A stretch of 64,000 bases of DNA, taken from positions 62,001-126,000 of the forward strand of contig NZ_OY781460.1 of NCBI RefSeq assembly GCF_963676855.1. The letters run 5' to 3'. The position numbers were made by a program, and so were the translations under genes. Source of the stretch: an uncultured Anaeromusa sp. Lineage in GTDB: Bacteria > Bacillota > Negativicutes > Anaeromusales > Anaeromusaceae. Below the pieces are notes generated by a model. The model saw only the letters and a program-made list of their open reading frames with translations, made no database searches and was not told the origin of the DNA. Of the stretch, positions 52,919-61,268 are shown piece by piece (position 1 is the first letter of the stretch; each line of letters opens with the position of its first letter).

Positions 52919-53929
52919 TTAGGAAGCTTTTTTCAGGGCCGCCAAATACTTCTCCACTCGGTTGGCGGCGTTTTGCTGGATGTTGTTGTAGTAAAACGGG
53001 TAGTCAAAGCTATGAAATACACCCTTGCCAAACACTTTATTCCCTGGGGACAATTTTTCTACGTCGGCTGTACTACAAATCAAGACGCCTCTTTTTTTGT
53101 CGATGCGAGCGTCAGCATAGTTTTTCACGTTGTAAGCGGCAATTTCTCCGGTTGGCTTCAGCACGATGGACCCTAAGTTCTGTTCCGCGGTTGCTAGGGT
53201 TTCCTCCCGGGTCCACGTAATCGGATTGATCACCAGCGCGCCAGGCAAGACAACCGGATTGTTCCCTTTAACCACCGGCGCTTCGGTGTTGTAAGAAACG
53301 ATTACGCCCGTATCATCCGGGCCCTTCGCAAATTTCAGATGCGGATTCTGGGCCAAATAACGATCGGTAACGGAATAACCGATGACATAGGCCGCCACCA
53401 TTCTAGCATATACGTCGGGATGTTTCTTCATGTAATCCGATAACAAAAACACCAGCAAATTAGACCCTTGCGAATGTCCGGCTAAAATAAACGGACGCCC
53501 TTTATTGTAGTGCTTAATGTAATAGTCAAACGCCGCAAATGCATCGGCTTTAGGTATGTCTCCGATAAACTTTTCTTGCTCTTCCATTGGCAATGACAGA
53601 CAATACGCCGCGTCCGCCTGACGATAGAACGGCGCATACACATTAGCGGTGGGTTCAAAAGCAGTCGCTTGTCTGGCAAAGGCCATCTTTGAACCTCTCA
53701 CCATGGAGGGGTTGTCAAGCTCACAAACGTTCGGTTCGGTAGGCGTTTGTTTTTGCCAAGCCGTGGGATACAGATAAAAGACATCCACTTGCTTGTCCCT
53801 CGTCTCCGGTAACGCCAGCCAGTGCGCTGGATTCGAGTAATCGGTTGCCTGAGCCCCGCTGGCCGAAACGGCCATGGTGAAACTAAAACAAAGAGCCATA
53901 ACCAACACCAGAATTTTTCTCACGTTCAT
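52919..53929 (-). CDS. Exported DUF3089 lipase/esterase-like protein
   Basis: A 336-residue alpha/beta hydrolase of the DUF3089 family. Signal peptide about 1-25 (ILVLVMALCFSFTMAVSASG). Typical are DVFYLYPTAW, APFYRQADA, AFDYYIKHYNKGRPFILAGHSQGS (Ser in GHSQGS is the nucleophile; shown in part) and AAYVIGYSV. The start at 53929 has GAGGAGG before it; the frame extends 27 codons further up without a ribosome site or signal peptide. Substrate unknown. Confidence 0.85.
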   Translation of the reverse strand: MNVRKILVLVMALCFSFTMAVSASGAQATDYSNPAHWLALPETRDKQVDVFYLYPTAWQKQTPTEPNVCELDNPSMVRGSKMAFARQATAFEPTANVYAPFYRQADAAYCLSLPMEEQEKFIGDIPKADAFAAFDYYIKHYNKGRPFILAGHSQGSNLLVFLLSDYMKKHPDVYARMVAAYVIGYSVTDRYLAQNPHLKFAKGPDDTGVIVSYNTEAPVVKGNNPVVLPGALVINPITWTREETLATAEQNLGSIVLKPTGEIAAYNVKNYADARIDKKRGVLICSTADVEKLSPGNKVFGKGVFHSFDYPFYYNNIQQNAANRVEKYLAALKKAS

Positions 53930-54081
53930 GTCATACCTCCTCAGCGTTTTGTTTTTTGTCACGTAGCTAACTGGAGATATCCATCCGGCCCACCCTGAAA
54001 CCAAGCACATTTTTTTGATAGAAGCGTATCATAATGAGCGTTTTCGAGATACTACGTATTGATCCCTCCATTCCCTGAAAC

Positions 54082-54633
54082 TTATTTTTCTTCCGCAAAC
54101 GCAAGAAGCACCTTCTTCTTGCTTCTATTCCTAGTGGTCATAAGCAGCATGATTTTAGGGGCTTGTACAACGATAGACTGCACTAAGGGAACGATAAAAA
54201 CAAGTAACGATGAATAATTATAGCTCAAAAAGATGAGAATTAGCGGCTGTAGAATAATTCCAATTAACCCAAAAAGGATGCTACTACATAAATAATGCCA
54301 TTGGGGTTTAGCGAGAAGCTTGGCTGCGCGAATGATTATTACTGTATTCACAATTATGGCCAGTAACGAAGCAATAATGATATATTGCAAGGGCAAAATA
54401 GAGCTCCACCACAATGAAGCAACTACTGACGCGCCCAAGCCTATAACTACTACTATCGCATTTGTTCTCGTTAGTCCCCCAAAGCGATAATAACTTAACA
54501 TCGGTATAAAATAAGACGTTTTTTCTTTCTCGCCCATTCTTTTTGCTAGTCTATAATTAAGGAAGCTGTCAATCAGCCATATAAGAAGAAAGCAAATGAA
54601 AGAATTTATTGAGGACAAATTTATCGTTAACAT
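54082..54633 (-). CDS. Membrane protein of unknown function
   Basis: A 183-residue protein with four to five hydrophobic helices and charged ends. I recognise no family. TTGGAGG lies before the ATG. It follows another small unknown gene on the same strand by 24 bases, so the two are likely cotranscribed. Confidence 0.6.
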   Translation of the reverse strand: MLTINLSSINSFICFLLIWLIDSFLNYRLAKRMGEKEKTSYFIPMLSYYRFGGLTRTNAIVVVIGLGASVVASLWWSSILPLQYIIIASLLAIIVNTVIIIRAAKLLAKPQWHYLCSSILFGLIGIILQPLILIFLSYNYSSLLVFIVPLVQSIVVQAPKIMLLMTTRNRSKKKVLLAFAEEK

Positions 54634-54657
54634 TTTATGCCTCCAAGGTGTTTTTTA

Positions 54658-55002
54658 TCACTGCACTCTTTTTTCATCTCGTTTTATAAATCGCTCAATA
54701 TTTATAAAATGTCCAACTACCATTGATAACACAAAGGAGATCATCTTTATTACAAATGACTTTAAAAAGCAAGGAATACCTAATAATGGCTTCTCATAAC
54801 TTTTCTCGAATTGTCTTTTTTGTTCTTCTTCTAAGTACTGAGCATACGCTTTCTTAGCTACTATTTCAGCTTCCTCTTCTTCTAGGCCCCTTACATAAAG
54901 ATTAACTAATACTTTATCAAAACTTCTGCCGCTTCTAAATTGCCGCAAAGTAGATTCATGTATTAGTTCTAATCTTTCTGTAGAAATCGTATTATATCCC
55001 AT
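54658..55002 (-). CDS. Small protein of unknown function with C-terminal membrane segment
   Basis: A 114-residue protein: a charged helical N-terminal half (SGRSFDKVLVNLYVRGLEEE, EAEIVAKKAYAQYLEEEQ) and one hydrophobic segment near the C-terminus (SFVIKMISFVLSMVVGHF). AGAGGTGG precedes the ATG. No family recognised. Confidence 0.55.
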   Translation of the reverse strand: MGYNTISTERLELIHESTLRQFRSGRSFDKVLVNLYVRGLEEEEAEIVAKKAYAQYLEEEQKRQFEKSYEKPLLGIPCFLKSFVIKMISFVLSMVVGHFINIERFIKRDEKRVQ

Positions 55003-55112
55003 CAGTCCACCTCTTATTCATTGAAGTAGCGGCTGCTCATTTTCACGCCCCAAAATAACGTTAACACCAGAAAACTTTATCTCCGCTTTTTTACTGTTCA
55101 AACCACTAGATA

Positions 55113-55484
55113 CTACTTTTCAGACTCACCCCAGTTACTTAACGGATCTGAACCATATTTATTTTTTCCCACTGCTCCTGCAATAGTCCCAAGCAGAAAT
55201 ATACAAATTATACTAAGAGGCCCTGTGCCAAGAACAAATAGGGAACCATACCAAGGCATTTCAATATCATGCAATCGTTTTATAGTGCTAGCTAGAAAAA
55301 ACAATAAAATAATAACAAAGATAATTAATCGAAAATAAAATGACACTTGCAAAAGATAATGAAAGATAGGCAAAACCAACCCTATTAGTAGTATTGAAAG
55401 TAAAAACCGTATAATAAAGCTCTTTCTGCCGATACGGCCACTCCAAGAAAAATTTTTGTAAAGAAAACTCTTTAGACAATCCAA
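55113..55484 (-). CDS. DUF805-family membrane protein
   Basis: A 123-residue inner-membrane protein with the DUF805 marks: FSWSGRIGRKSFIIRFLLSI, TIKRLHDIEMPWYGSL and GTIAGAVGKNKYGSDPLSNW. The start codon is TTG with AAGGAGAGG before it. Function of the family unknown. Confidence 0.82.
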   Translation of the reverse strand: MDCLKSFLYKNFSWSGRIGRKSFIIRFLLSILLIGLVLPIFHYLLQVSFYFRLIIFVIILLFFLASTIKRLHDIEMPWYGSLFVLGTGPLSIICIFLLGTIAGAVGKNKYGSDPLSNWGESEK

Positions 55485-55553
55485 ATAGCCCTCTCCTTTT
55501 CTGTCATTATTTAAGCATTTTCATACTGGATAAGACTTCATCATTCACTAATA

Positions 55554-55898
55554 TTAGTCTCTATTCAGCTCTTCCGGCAGTTCAATATGTAACGATACAG
55601 CCGATATCAATACTTCAATTAGCTCACTATCCATAAATTGATAGTCATCAGGAATGTTGAGACAAATGATTTTTTTGCCTTCAAGACTATCCCTAAAACG
55701 TTCTTGCAACCTTCTTACATGTTTCTTTTCCATTGTGAAAATCAGATCAGCCCAGCCAATATGACCGTTCGTTACTTTTACACGGGCTTTATCTTCTGTC
55801 CCTGCTGATCTCACATCATAGCCATTAACGCCGTGAAATATCTTTTCAGCGGTTAGGCTTCTCCATTTATTTCTGCTGCATATGAATAATAGTTTAAT
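55554..55898 (-). CDS. Low-molecular-weight tyrosine-phosphatase-like protein with ATT start
   Basis: A 114-residue protein. The active-site loop is CSRNKWRS, matching CX5RS, followed by LTAEKIFHG and DVRSAGTEDKARV as in predicted small tyrosine phosphatases. To include this loop the gene must begin upstream of the only usual start codon (GTG 55814). The codon ATT at 55898 lies eight bases after a perfect AGGAGG and gives the expected N-terminus (M)KLLFICSRNKWRS; an in-frame stop lies about seven codons further up. An ATT start is rare but known in bacteria (infC). Confidence 0.75.
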   Translation of the reverse strand: MKLLFICSRNKWRSLTAEKIFHGVNGYDVRSAGTEDKARVKVTNGHIGWADLIFTMEKKHVRRLQERFRDSLEGKKIICLNIPDDYQFMDSELIEVLISAVSLHIELPEELNRD

Positions 55899-55990
55899 TG
55901 TTTTATCCTCCTGTTTTCATAAAAACAATTTATCACCATATATACCATCGGACTATTTATACTTATACATTAGAACTTGCATATAAAATT

Positions 55991-56035
55991 AAATGGACCC
56001 AAGCCTTGCTCGTTGCAAAGCTTGAGTCCATTTTT
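55991..56035. terminator. Hairpin terminator
   Basis: AAATGGACCCAAGC pairs with GCTTGAGTCCATTT with one mismatch, plus an inner CTTGC/GCAAG stem. T5 follows on the plus strand. No plus-strand gene precedes it; it might end a minus-strand RNA from the promoter at 56344. Confidence 0.55.
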
Positions 56036-56080
56036 ACGTTCAGCAACAATACGGTTCCTCAGAACTTACGTTCTCCTAAT

Positions 56081-56109
56081 TTGAGAAGCTAATACCGTGG
56101 TGCTATAAT
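56081..56109 (+). promoter_or_regulatory. Strong promoter of the small-peptide gene
   Basis: TTGAGA (56081-56086), exactly 17 bases, then TATAAT (56104-56109) preceded by TGC, an extended -10. Predicted start near 56116. Confidence 0.75.
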
Positions 56110-56173
56110 GACGAAGGAGCCAACGGTATTACAGTACCGCGGGCTCCTCAAAACAGAATAGGGAGGTGACACC

Positions 56174-56257
56174 ATGGAAGTTCACGTTTTCTTTGCGGAT
56201 GGCGTGGCTCTCAAGGTGGTGGCTATCATTGCTTTCATCCTGATTAGCCGTCGCTAA
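56174..56257 (+). CDS. 27-residue hydrophobic peptide, type I toxin-like
   Basis: The peptide MEVHVFFADGVALKVVAIIA continues with FILISRR: one membrane-spanning segment with a basic tail, as in small holin-like type I toxins of Firmicutes. GGGAGGTGAC precedes the ATG. The leader contains a hairpin (AGGAGCC/GGGCTCCT closing CGGTA/TACCG). A terminator follows 15 bases after the stop, and a promoter on the other strand faces it. Promoter, leader, gene and terminator fit in 230 bases. No family assignment is certain. Confidence 0.65.
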   Translation: MEVHVFFADGVALKVVAIIAFILISRR

Positions 56258-56271
56258 TCCCTATCCCTGTC

Positions 56272-56305
56272 AGACCGTTGTCCTCCGATCAGGACAGCGG
56301 TCTTT
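56272..56305 (+). terminator. Terminator of the small-peptide gene
   Basis: AGACCGTTGTCCT and AGGACAGCGGTCT pair over 13 bases (one G-U) with a 6-base loop, then TTTGTC. Confidence 0.8.
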
Positions 56306-56315
56306 GTCTACTTTG

Positions 56316-56344
56316 ATTGTACTACATGTGAAACAATCGTTCAA
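56316..56344 (-). promoter_or_regulatory. Candidate antisense promoter facing the small-peptide gene
   Basis: On the minus strand TTGAAC (56344-56339), exactly 17 bases, then TACAAT (56321-56316). Transcription would start near 56309 and run through the terminator and 3' end of the peptide gene, giving an antisense RNA that overlaps the toxin mRNA at its 3' end. Confidence 0.5.
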
Positions 56345-56398
56345 GATATTCATATGGATCGACCTCTTACAATCAAGGAAGGCTTACTCTTTCATCGA

Positions 56399-57973
56399 CT
56401 ACTTTTCAAAGTCAATTTCCACCTCGAACATCCGGTTCCAAGGATGGGTAGCCCGTAAGCCTTGAATGTTATATTCCGGGAAGTGTTGGGCTGCAAACGC
56501 TTTTAAACCGGCTGTCGTGGCGGCTTCGATTTTGGGCCGCAAGGAACCCAGATCCACCGAACTAGCTCCGCCAGGCTGCACAACATCCCGTTTCACCGCT
56601 TGCCGAACATTAGCCTGGTACGCCCAGTCATCCAGCAAGCGAACGGAGATCAGCCGCTCCCGAGCTTGGAATGAAGTGGAAGCGGACAATATTCCCTGGG
56701 AAATAGCATAACCGGTACTATTGCCCGCCGTATTCCAGCCAGCGTAAGCCGCCAGTTTCGGCAGCAGTTTGCGCTTGGTCACCTCCGCCATCAGCGCATT
56801 ATCCGCCCCGTTGCTAAACGCGGCATCATCCAACGCCAGACGTTTTCCCTTATCCAGATAACCAGCCACCTCATCAACAAAGACCTTGTTCTCTGGTCGT
56901 AACGTATCCGTATTTTCAGGAACAGAGGCTTCCAAGGTCACGCCGTTGAACGGCATGCCTACCGCTACAATCAGATCGGCCCGCTCCGGCGACGAAGTTT
57001 TGTAGCCGCCAGCTACCCGAATATTGGCATCCACTAACTCGCCCATCGTATTTCCCTGATAAGCGGGCACTGTCAGAGGACCGGTTCCTGGACTATAGAA
57101 GGCGTAAACACGAGGAATTTGAAAGGTAATGTCATTGGCTGCCTTGGTTAAAAGCAACATGCCTGCCTCATCAGCGGAGGCAAAGATAGCAAAGCGCGCT
57201 TTAGACAGCTTGCTCGTTAACGGCGCCATATCCCTCGCTTCTTTGTGCGACTGGCAGTAAGGCCAAGAATCATCGCGCCCGATCATAAAATAGCGAAAAA
57301 GTTCCTGTCCTGCCATTTCCAGCATCTTGGTATTGGCCCGGTAGTTTTTCCCCCGCCGCTCCATCCAGTCTTTCAAGTCGGCCTGTGGAATGGCAGCCGT
57401 CAGTTGCTGAACTTCTTGCTGCTCTGCTTTAGTAAGACCGTTTACTTCCTGCATATCCCACAAAGCCGTCAAACGATAAATCTGATACCCGTATTTTTCA
57501 TAATACGACGCATCGGTTCCGCCAGCGCTTTGTTTTGGCGTCCGCATAATGGTAGAAAAGCTATAGATCGGGACATTGGGATTTTCCGCCTTGAACTCGG
57601 CAAATTTGGCTACCCGACGGGTAATTACATCCTCAGGAATTTCATGAGTCCTCGACGGAACCAACCCGCCGTAAATTAGGGAATCCGCCGACAATACCAC
57701 GGCATCCGCTTCCCGACCATGGGCGAAAACCCATTCCCATAATTTATCCGCATCCCCGGGACGGCCCCGCGTAGATAAAATATCTACCGGAGGCGTCAAT
57801 ACTTCATGACCTGCCGCCTGCAATGTCTCCACCGTGTATTGCAAACAGACCGGCCGATCATCGATGGGTACAAACAAGAACGTAGCGGCTGCCGCCGGAG
57901 TCGTGTAAAAAAATCCTGACAACAACACCAGCGCCAAACTCCATAGCCGCAGTGCTTTCCATATGTTTCTCAT
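56399..57973 (-). CDS. Exported DUF4127 protein
   Basis: A 524-residue protein of the DUF4127 family. Signal peptide about 1-29 (SLALVLLSGFFYTTPAAAA). FVPIDDRPVCLQYTVETLQA, ADAVVLSADSLIYGGLVPSR, STIMRTPKQSAGG, YNTAGNSTGYAIS-like (WNTAGNSTGYAIS) and the late LRATHPWNRMFEVEID are family marks. Members may be sugar- or peptide-processing enzymes, but no reaction is established that I know of. Stand-alone. Confidence 0.88.
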   Translation of the reverse strand: MRNIWKALRLWSLALVLLSGFFYTTPAAAATFLFVPIDDRPVCLQYTVETLQAAGHEVLTPPVDILSTRGRPGDADKLWEWVFAHGREADAVVLSADSLIYGGLVPSRTHEIPEDVITRRVAKFAEFKAENPNVPIYSFSTIMRTPKQSAGGTDASYYEKYGYQIYRLTALWDMQEVNGLTKAEQQEVQQLTAAIPQADLKDWMERRGKNYRANTKMLEMAGQELFRYFMIGRDDSWPYCQSHKEARDMAPLTSKLSKARFAIFASADEAGMLLLTKAANDITFQIPRVYAFYSPGTGPLTVPAYQGNTMGELVDANIRVAGGYKTSSPERADLIVAVGMPFNGVTLEASVPENTDTLRPENKVFVDEVAGYLDKGKRLALDDAAFSNGADNALMAEVTKRKLLPKLAAYAGWNTAGNSTGYAISQGILSASTSFQARERLISVRLLDDWAYQANVRQAVKRDVVQPGGASSVDLGSLRPKIEAATTAGLKAFAAQHFPEYNIQGLRATHPWNRMFEVEIDFEK

Positions 57974-58031
57974 GAATCAGTACCTCCTCTTCTTTTCTCA
58001 ACACCTCTTGCTTATTCTTGGTTAAAATTGA

Positions 58032-58060
58032 GAAGGCTTCGTCTATGGCGAAGCCTTCTT
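58032..58060 (-). terminator. Terminator after the 188-residue exported protein
   Basis: AGAAGGCTTCG and CGAAGCCTTCT pair perfectly with a 7-base loop. Confidence 0.8.
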
Positions 58061-58062
58061 AT

Positions 58063-58629
58063 TTATTCTGCAGCAGCACCAATAAATATGGCTGAAACGA
58101 CATCATTTTTTAAATCAAAGATAATGCCTCCATACACCGTACCGCAGACTATTTTTTCTCCAGGATGGCTATCCCCGGGATTAATCACATCTTTATACGC
58201 AGCTTGAACCTCCGCCGCACTGCTGCCAATTTTAATGCCCCGCTGGGTTTCATAAACACAGGCATTTTTTATTACGATTCTCTCAACCTCCTGTGTGCCG
58301 TCTTTTTTTACCATCCCAATTTCAATTCCCTTGGCGGGGTAATACCAGAATTGATGCTCCATATGATCAGCGCCCCAAATCTTTGCATCCGATTTTTCTT
58401 CCGGTGCGCCCAGTTGCGATACTACCTCATCCGCAGACATACCAAGTCCCAATGGCCCGATCGTTTCCTTCATAAGCACAAAGCCCATTTTCAAATACGT
58501 ATTCTTACTATCCGTATCTGTCATTATTAGCTGCTTGGCCTCCGGTTCTGCCGCGGCCTGGGAAACAGGAGCGATAAGCAGCATTACTAACAGTCCAACG
58601 ATCAGCCCACCAAGACGATTATTTTTCAT
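58063..58629 (-). CDS. Exported protein with two BamE-like repeats, function unknown
   Basis: A 188-residue protein with a signal peptide (about 1-26, LLVMLLIAPVSQAAA). Two internal repeats begin with a Gly-rich turn and helix followed by strands: IGPLGLGMSADEVVSQLGAP and RGIKIGSSAAEVQAAYKDVI. This is the pattern of SmpA/BamE-like folds, known from outer-membrane lipoproteins, but there is no lipobox. No named family recognised. Confidence 0.65.
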   Translation of the reverse strand: MKNNRLGGLIVGLLVMLLIAPVSQAAAEPEAKQLIMTDTDSKNTYLKMGFVLMKETIGPLGLGMSADEVVSQLGAPEEKSDAKIWGADHMEHQFWYYPAKGIEIGMVKKDGTQEVERIVIKNACVYETQRGIKIGSSAAEVQAAYKDVINPGDSHPGEKIVCGTVYGGIIFDLKNDVVSAIFIGAAAE

Positions 58630-58697
58630 AGTAATCTCTCCTTATAAACGTAGAAATAACACAAGTGCTGCTTTTGTTATTCCTTAAAAAGAAGAGA

Positions 58698-58733
58698 ACT
58701 CCTGCCAAATTATTGAAAATTCGACAGGAGCTT
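58698..58733 (-). terminator. Hairpin after the amidase gene
   Basis: AACTCCTGCCAAATT and AATTCGACAGGAGCTT pair with two internal mismatches; it shares the AACTCCTG/CAGGAGTT arms with the hairpins at 35551 and 63241. Confidence 0.65.
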
Positions 58734-58768
58734 TAGTTTTCTATGTAGTCACGTCAAAAGCGCAACCT

Positions 58769-59851
58769 TCATTTGCTACTGCTAGCAGCTGCTTGATTGA
58801 AAAAGTTGTCTAAGCCATTAACAATTCCTTGGGCTAATTGTTGTTGAAATTGCGACGTAGTGAGCAATTTCTCTTCATTTGGATTTGAAATAAATCCTAA
58901 CTCAATAAGAAATGCCGGCATGGTCGTATGGTTAAGAACATAGAATTCAGCCGGACAAACTCCTCTGTCATTTTGCCCACCGCCCCGAATAACACTGTCT
59001 TGTATACTCTGAGCCAGCACTTTATCGTAAATTGTTTTGGGATAATAATAAGTACCGATCCCGCTAACCTTTGAATCACTAAACGAATTGGCATGGATAT
59101 CAACAAATACATCGGCTTTATTTTTATTGCCAACAGCCGCTCGCGCTCCTAATTCTTCTACCGCGCTATCATTAGGAGCAAAAACGTCACGGTCATCGGT
59201 GCGGGTTAAAATTACTTTCGCTCCCGCTTGCTCCAGCATGCTCTTTGCTTTCAAAGCAACTGCCAGCGTGACCGTTTTCTCTTGAATGTTATCAGGTCCT
59301 ATCGCCCCCGTATCAGAACCGCCATGTCCAGGATCAATCACGACCACTTTGCCTTTTAGACCGGGAGTAAACTTGATAACTGCTTGCGAAGCATGCTTAT
59401 TAATATCGACAACCACTCGAAATGGCTTGTTTGTTGCACTATCCTTCGGCAACGTAAATATTTTATAGTCACTATCATTAATCGTGGACGGCAGCCCAAT
59501 ATCAATCAAACTCGTTTGCCCAGTTCCGTGATTAATAGTGACCCGATCAGCAATATCTCCATCTAACTTAAACGAATCCGCTTCTTTTTCCGGCACCACG
59601 CCACTAATATTCACTTTCAAATGGGACGCCGTCATGCTTTCTAGGCTTCCAGCAGCCTGAACCGGACCGGTAACGTCGAAAACAAGCCGCAAACTGCTTT
59701 CCCCTGTAGTCGCATCCGTATGATTAGCCCAGCGCACTTGCGTCAGCTTCTGATCCGTAGTCGAGCTACTAGGGGAGGCCATCTCCGCTTGGCACGGCAT
59801 CAACAGTAGTAAGAATAGGGCAACGATAAAACAACTGCGATACTGCATCAT
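58769..59851 (-). CDS. N-acetylmuramoyl-L-alanine amidase with AMIN domain
   Basis: A 360-residue exported zinc amidase that cuts the amide between MurNAc and L-Ala of peptidoglycan. Signal peptide about 1-22; AMIN domain about 35-150 (SLRLVFDVTGPVQ); Amidase_3 domain about 165-350 with the zinc ligands in IDPGHGGSDTGAIG, NIQEKTVTLAV and VDIHANSF, and the catalytic Glu in AFLIELGFISNPNEE. AMIN domains direct such amidases to the cell wall or outer membrane at division. Confidence 0.95.
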   Translation of the reverse strand: MMQYRSCFIVALFLLLLMPCQAEMASPSSSTTDQKLTQVRWANHTDATTGESSLRLVFDVTGPVQAAGSLESMTASHLKVNISGVVPEKEADSFKLDGDIADRVTINHGTGQTSLIDIGLPSTINDSDYKIFTLPKDSATNKPFRVVVDINKHASQAVIKFTPGLKGKVVVIDPGHGGSDTGAIGPDNIQEKTVTLAVALKAKSMLEQAGAKVILTRTDDRDVFAPNDSAVEELGARAAVGNKNKADVFVDIHANSFSDSKVSGIGTYYYPKTIYDKVLAQSIQDSVIRGGGQNDRGVCPAEFYVLNHTTMPAFLIELGFISNPNEEKLLTTSQFQQQLAQGIVNGLDNFFNQAAASSSK

Positions 59852-60220
59852 AATCTCTCCTATGTACTATATTTCAGATACTATGGCGGTTTCACTTTGT
59901 CCCTATACTCTTTTTACAGGTTTCTATTTTGCAAACTTCTTCTTGCTAATTATACCTTCTCAATATGTCAAATTTGTTACAATTTCTCGCAAAGTCGGTT
60001 ACTAAGTTTAAGTTAACAATGAACACTGTATAATTTCTTGCGCAATCCATCCTAGCTACCCGTCGGCGGGGCTTATATTAATCTAAAAAAGAAAATGGCT
60101 ACGCCCCTTCTAACTTGAAGGAGTGTAGCCATGGTTCTTCTATGGAAACATCAGACCTATACTTCTGCTAAAAAAAAAAACGTTCCCAACTATCTACTCT
60201 CGCCACTATATGAATACGCC
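59852..60220. other. Intergenic region
   Basis: Holds the scpB terminator (60095-60132) and the upstream region of the amidase gene. No gene seen. Confidence 0.4.
60095..60132 (-). terminator. Terminator after scpB
   Basis: ATGGCTACGCCCCTTC pairs with GAAGGAGTGTAGCCAT with two mismatched positions; on the minus strand TTTTCTTTTTTAG follows. Confidence 0.75.
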
Positions 60221-61000
60221 TTATTCGCCTTTAAACTTTGCCGGACGTTTTTCTAAAAATGCAGTAATTGCTTCTTCATAATCATGACTATCATACACCT
60301 TCCGCCTCATCCCCTGCACTCGTTCAAAAGCGGATGGAGTAATAGAATATGCTTTTGACAAAACACGGAACTGTTCTTTAATTACTTGAATCGATAAAAT
60401 AGACCGGGTACTAATTTTCGTAGCCATATTTAATGTAAAGGGAAGAAGTTCCTCTTCTTCCACTAAATGATTGATAATGCCTACGTTTAAAGCCCGTTCT
60501 GCAGACATTAATTCCGCAGTAAAAAACATCTCTTTAGCGATATTGATCGGTAAACGATTCATAAAATGCAAAATACCTGTAGAATTATATGGAACGCCAA
60601 GCTTAGCAGGCGTCATGGCGAACTTAGCTGTCTTATCGGCAATCACCATATCGCAAGTCATAATTAAGTCGCAAGCGCCGCCCCAAACACTGCCGTGAAC
60701 CATCGCAATAACTGGACCAGGGTATTCTTCCACCGTTCGCAGAAGCACTTCAAGTGAATCGTAATAACTTAAAGGATCTCTCAGTTTTAATGGTAATTCT
60801 TTAACATCATGACCAGCCGACCATACCTTAGAATCATCTGGCGCACGCAAAATGACGATATGTATCTGCTCTTTTTGAAAGTTATCAAGCGCCTCAACAA
60901 TATCCTCCACGAGTTTAGAACTTAAGGCGTTTAGTTTTTGGGTATTATTCAGCGTAATAACGCCCACTTTTTCTAAGACTTCTACCTTAACTAACGACAT
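60221..61000 (-). CDS. scpB: Methylmalonyl-CoA decarboxylase, crotonase family
   Basis: A 259-residue crotonase-fold enzyme. It is very close to E. coli ScpB along its length (KLNALSSKLVEDI, VWSAGHDVKELP, RDPLSYYDSL, MVHGSVWGGACDLIMTCD, FAMTPAKLGVPYN, ERVQGMRRKVYDSHDYEEAI), rather than to enoyl-CoA hydratases, which have a second active-site Glu. It would turn methylmalonyl-CoA into propionyl-CoA in a succinate-to-propionate route. Most Negativicutes use a membrane Na+ pump for this step, so a soluble enzyme is notable. Confidence 0.88.
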   Translation of the reverse strand: MSLVKVEVLEKVGVITLNNTQKLNALSSKLVEDIVEALDNFQKEQIHIVILRAPDDSKVWSAGHDVKELPLKLRDPLSYYDSLEVLLRTVEEYPGPVIAMVHGSVWGGACDLIMTCDMVIADKTAKFAMTPAKLGVPYNSTGILHFMNRLPINIAKEMFFTAELMSAERALNVGIINHLVEEEELLPFTLNMATKISTRSILSIQVIKEQFRVLSKAYSITPSAFERVQGMRRKVYDSHDYEEAITAFLEKRPAKFKGE

Positions 61001-61268
61001 AATTACTCCCCCTAATAATCAAAGCCACGGTACATGTATTCAGTATAATGAATATCCACACCTTGGCTTTGATTATAGCCCTATGTAGTTTAAAAATCAA
61101 TTCTTCCATACTTTCTTTATTACCTAAAACGCAAAGAACTTCTGTCAATTTTCAAATAATTTGCTAGGGGTTCTACTTTTTTGCCACGCCAGGGCATGCC
61201 TTATTTTTTAATTTCAACATATCATAGTTACTGTATTATCTAACTTAAGGCTGACACTTAGAAAACGT

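Noticed and set aside
56081..56170. T-box-like stretch (CAGTACCGCGGGCTCCTC) before the small peptide gene
   Set aside because: The conserved TGGNACCGCG bulge, a specifier stem and a following aminoacyl-tRNA or amino-acid gene are missing; the hairpin is only the folded leader.
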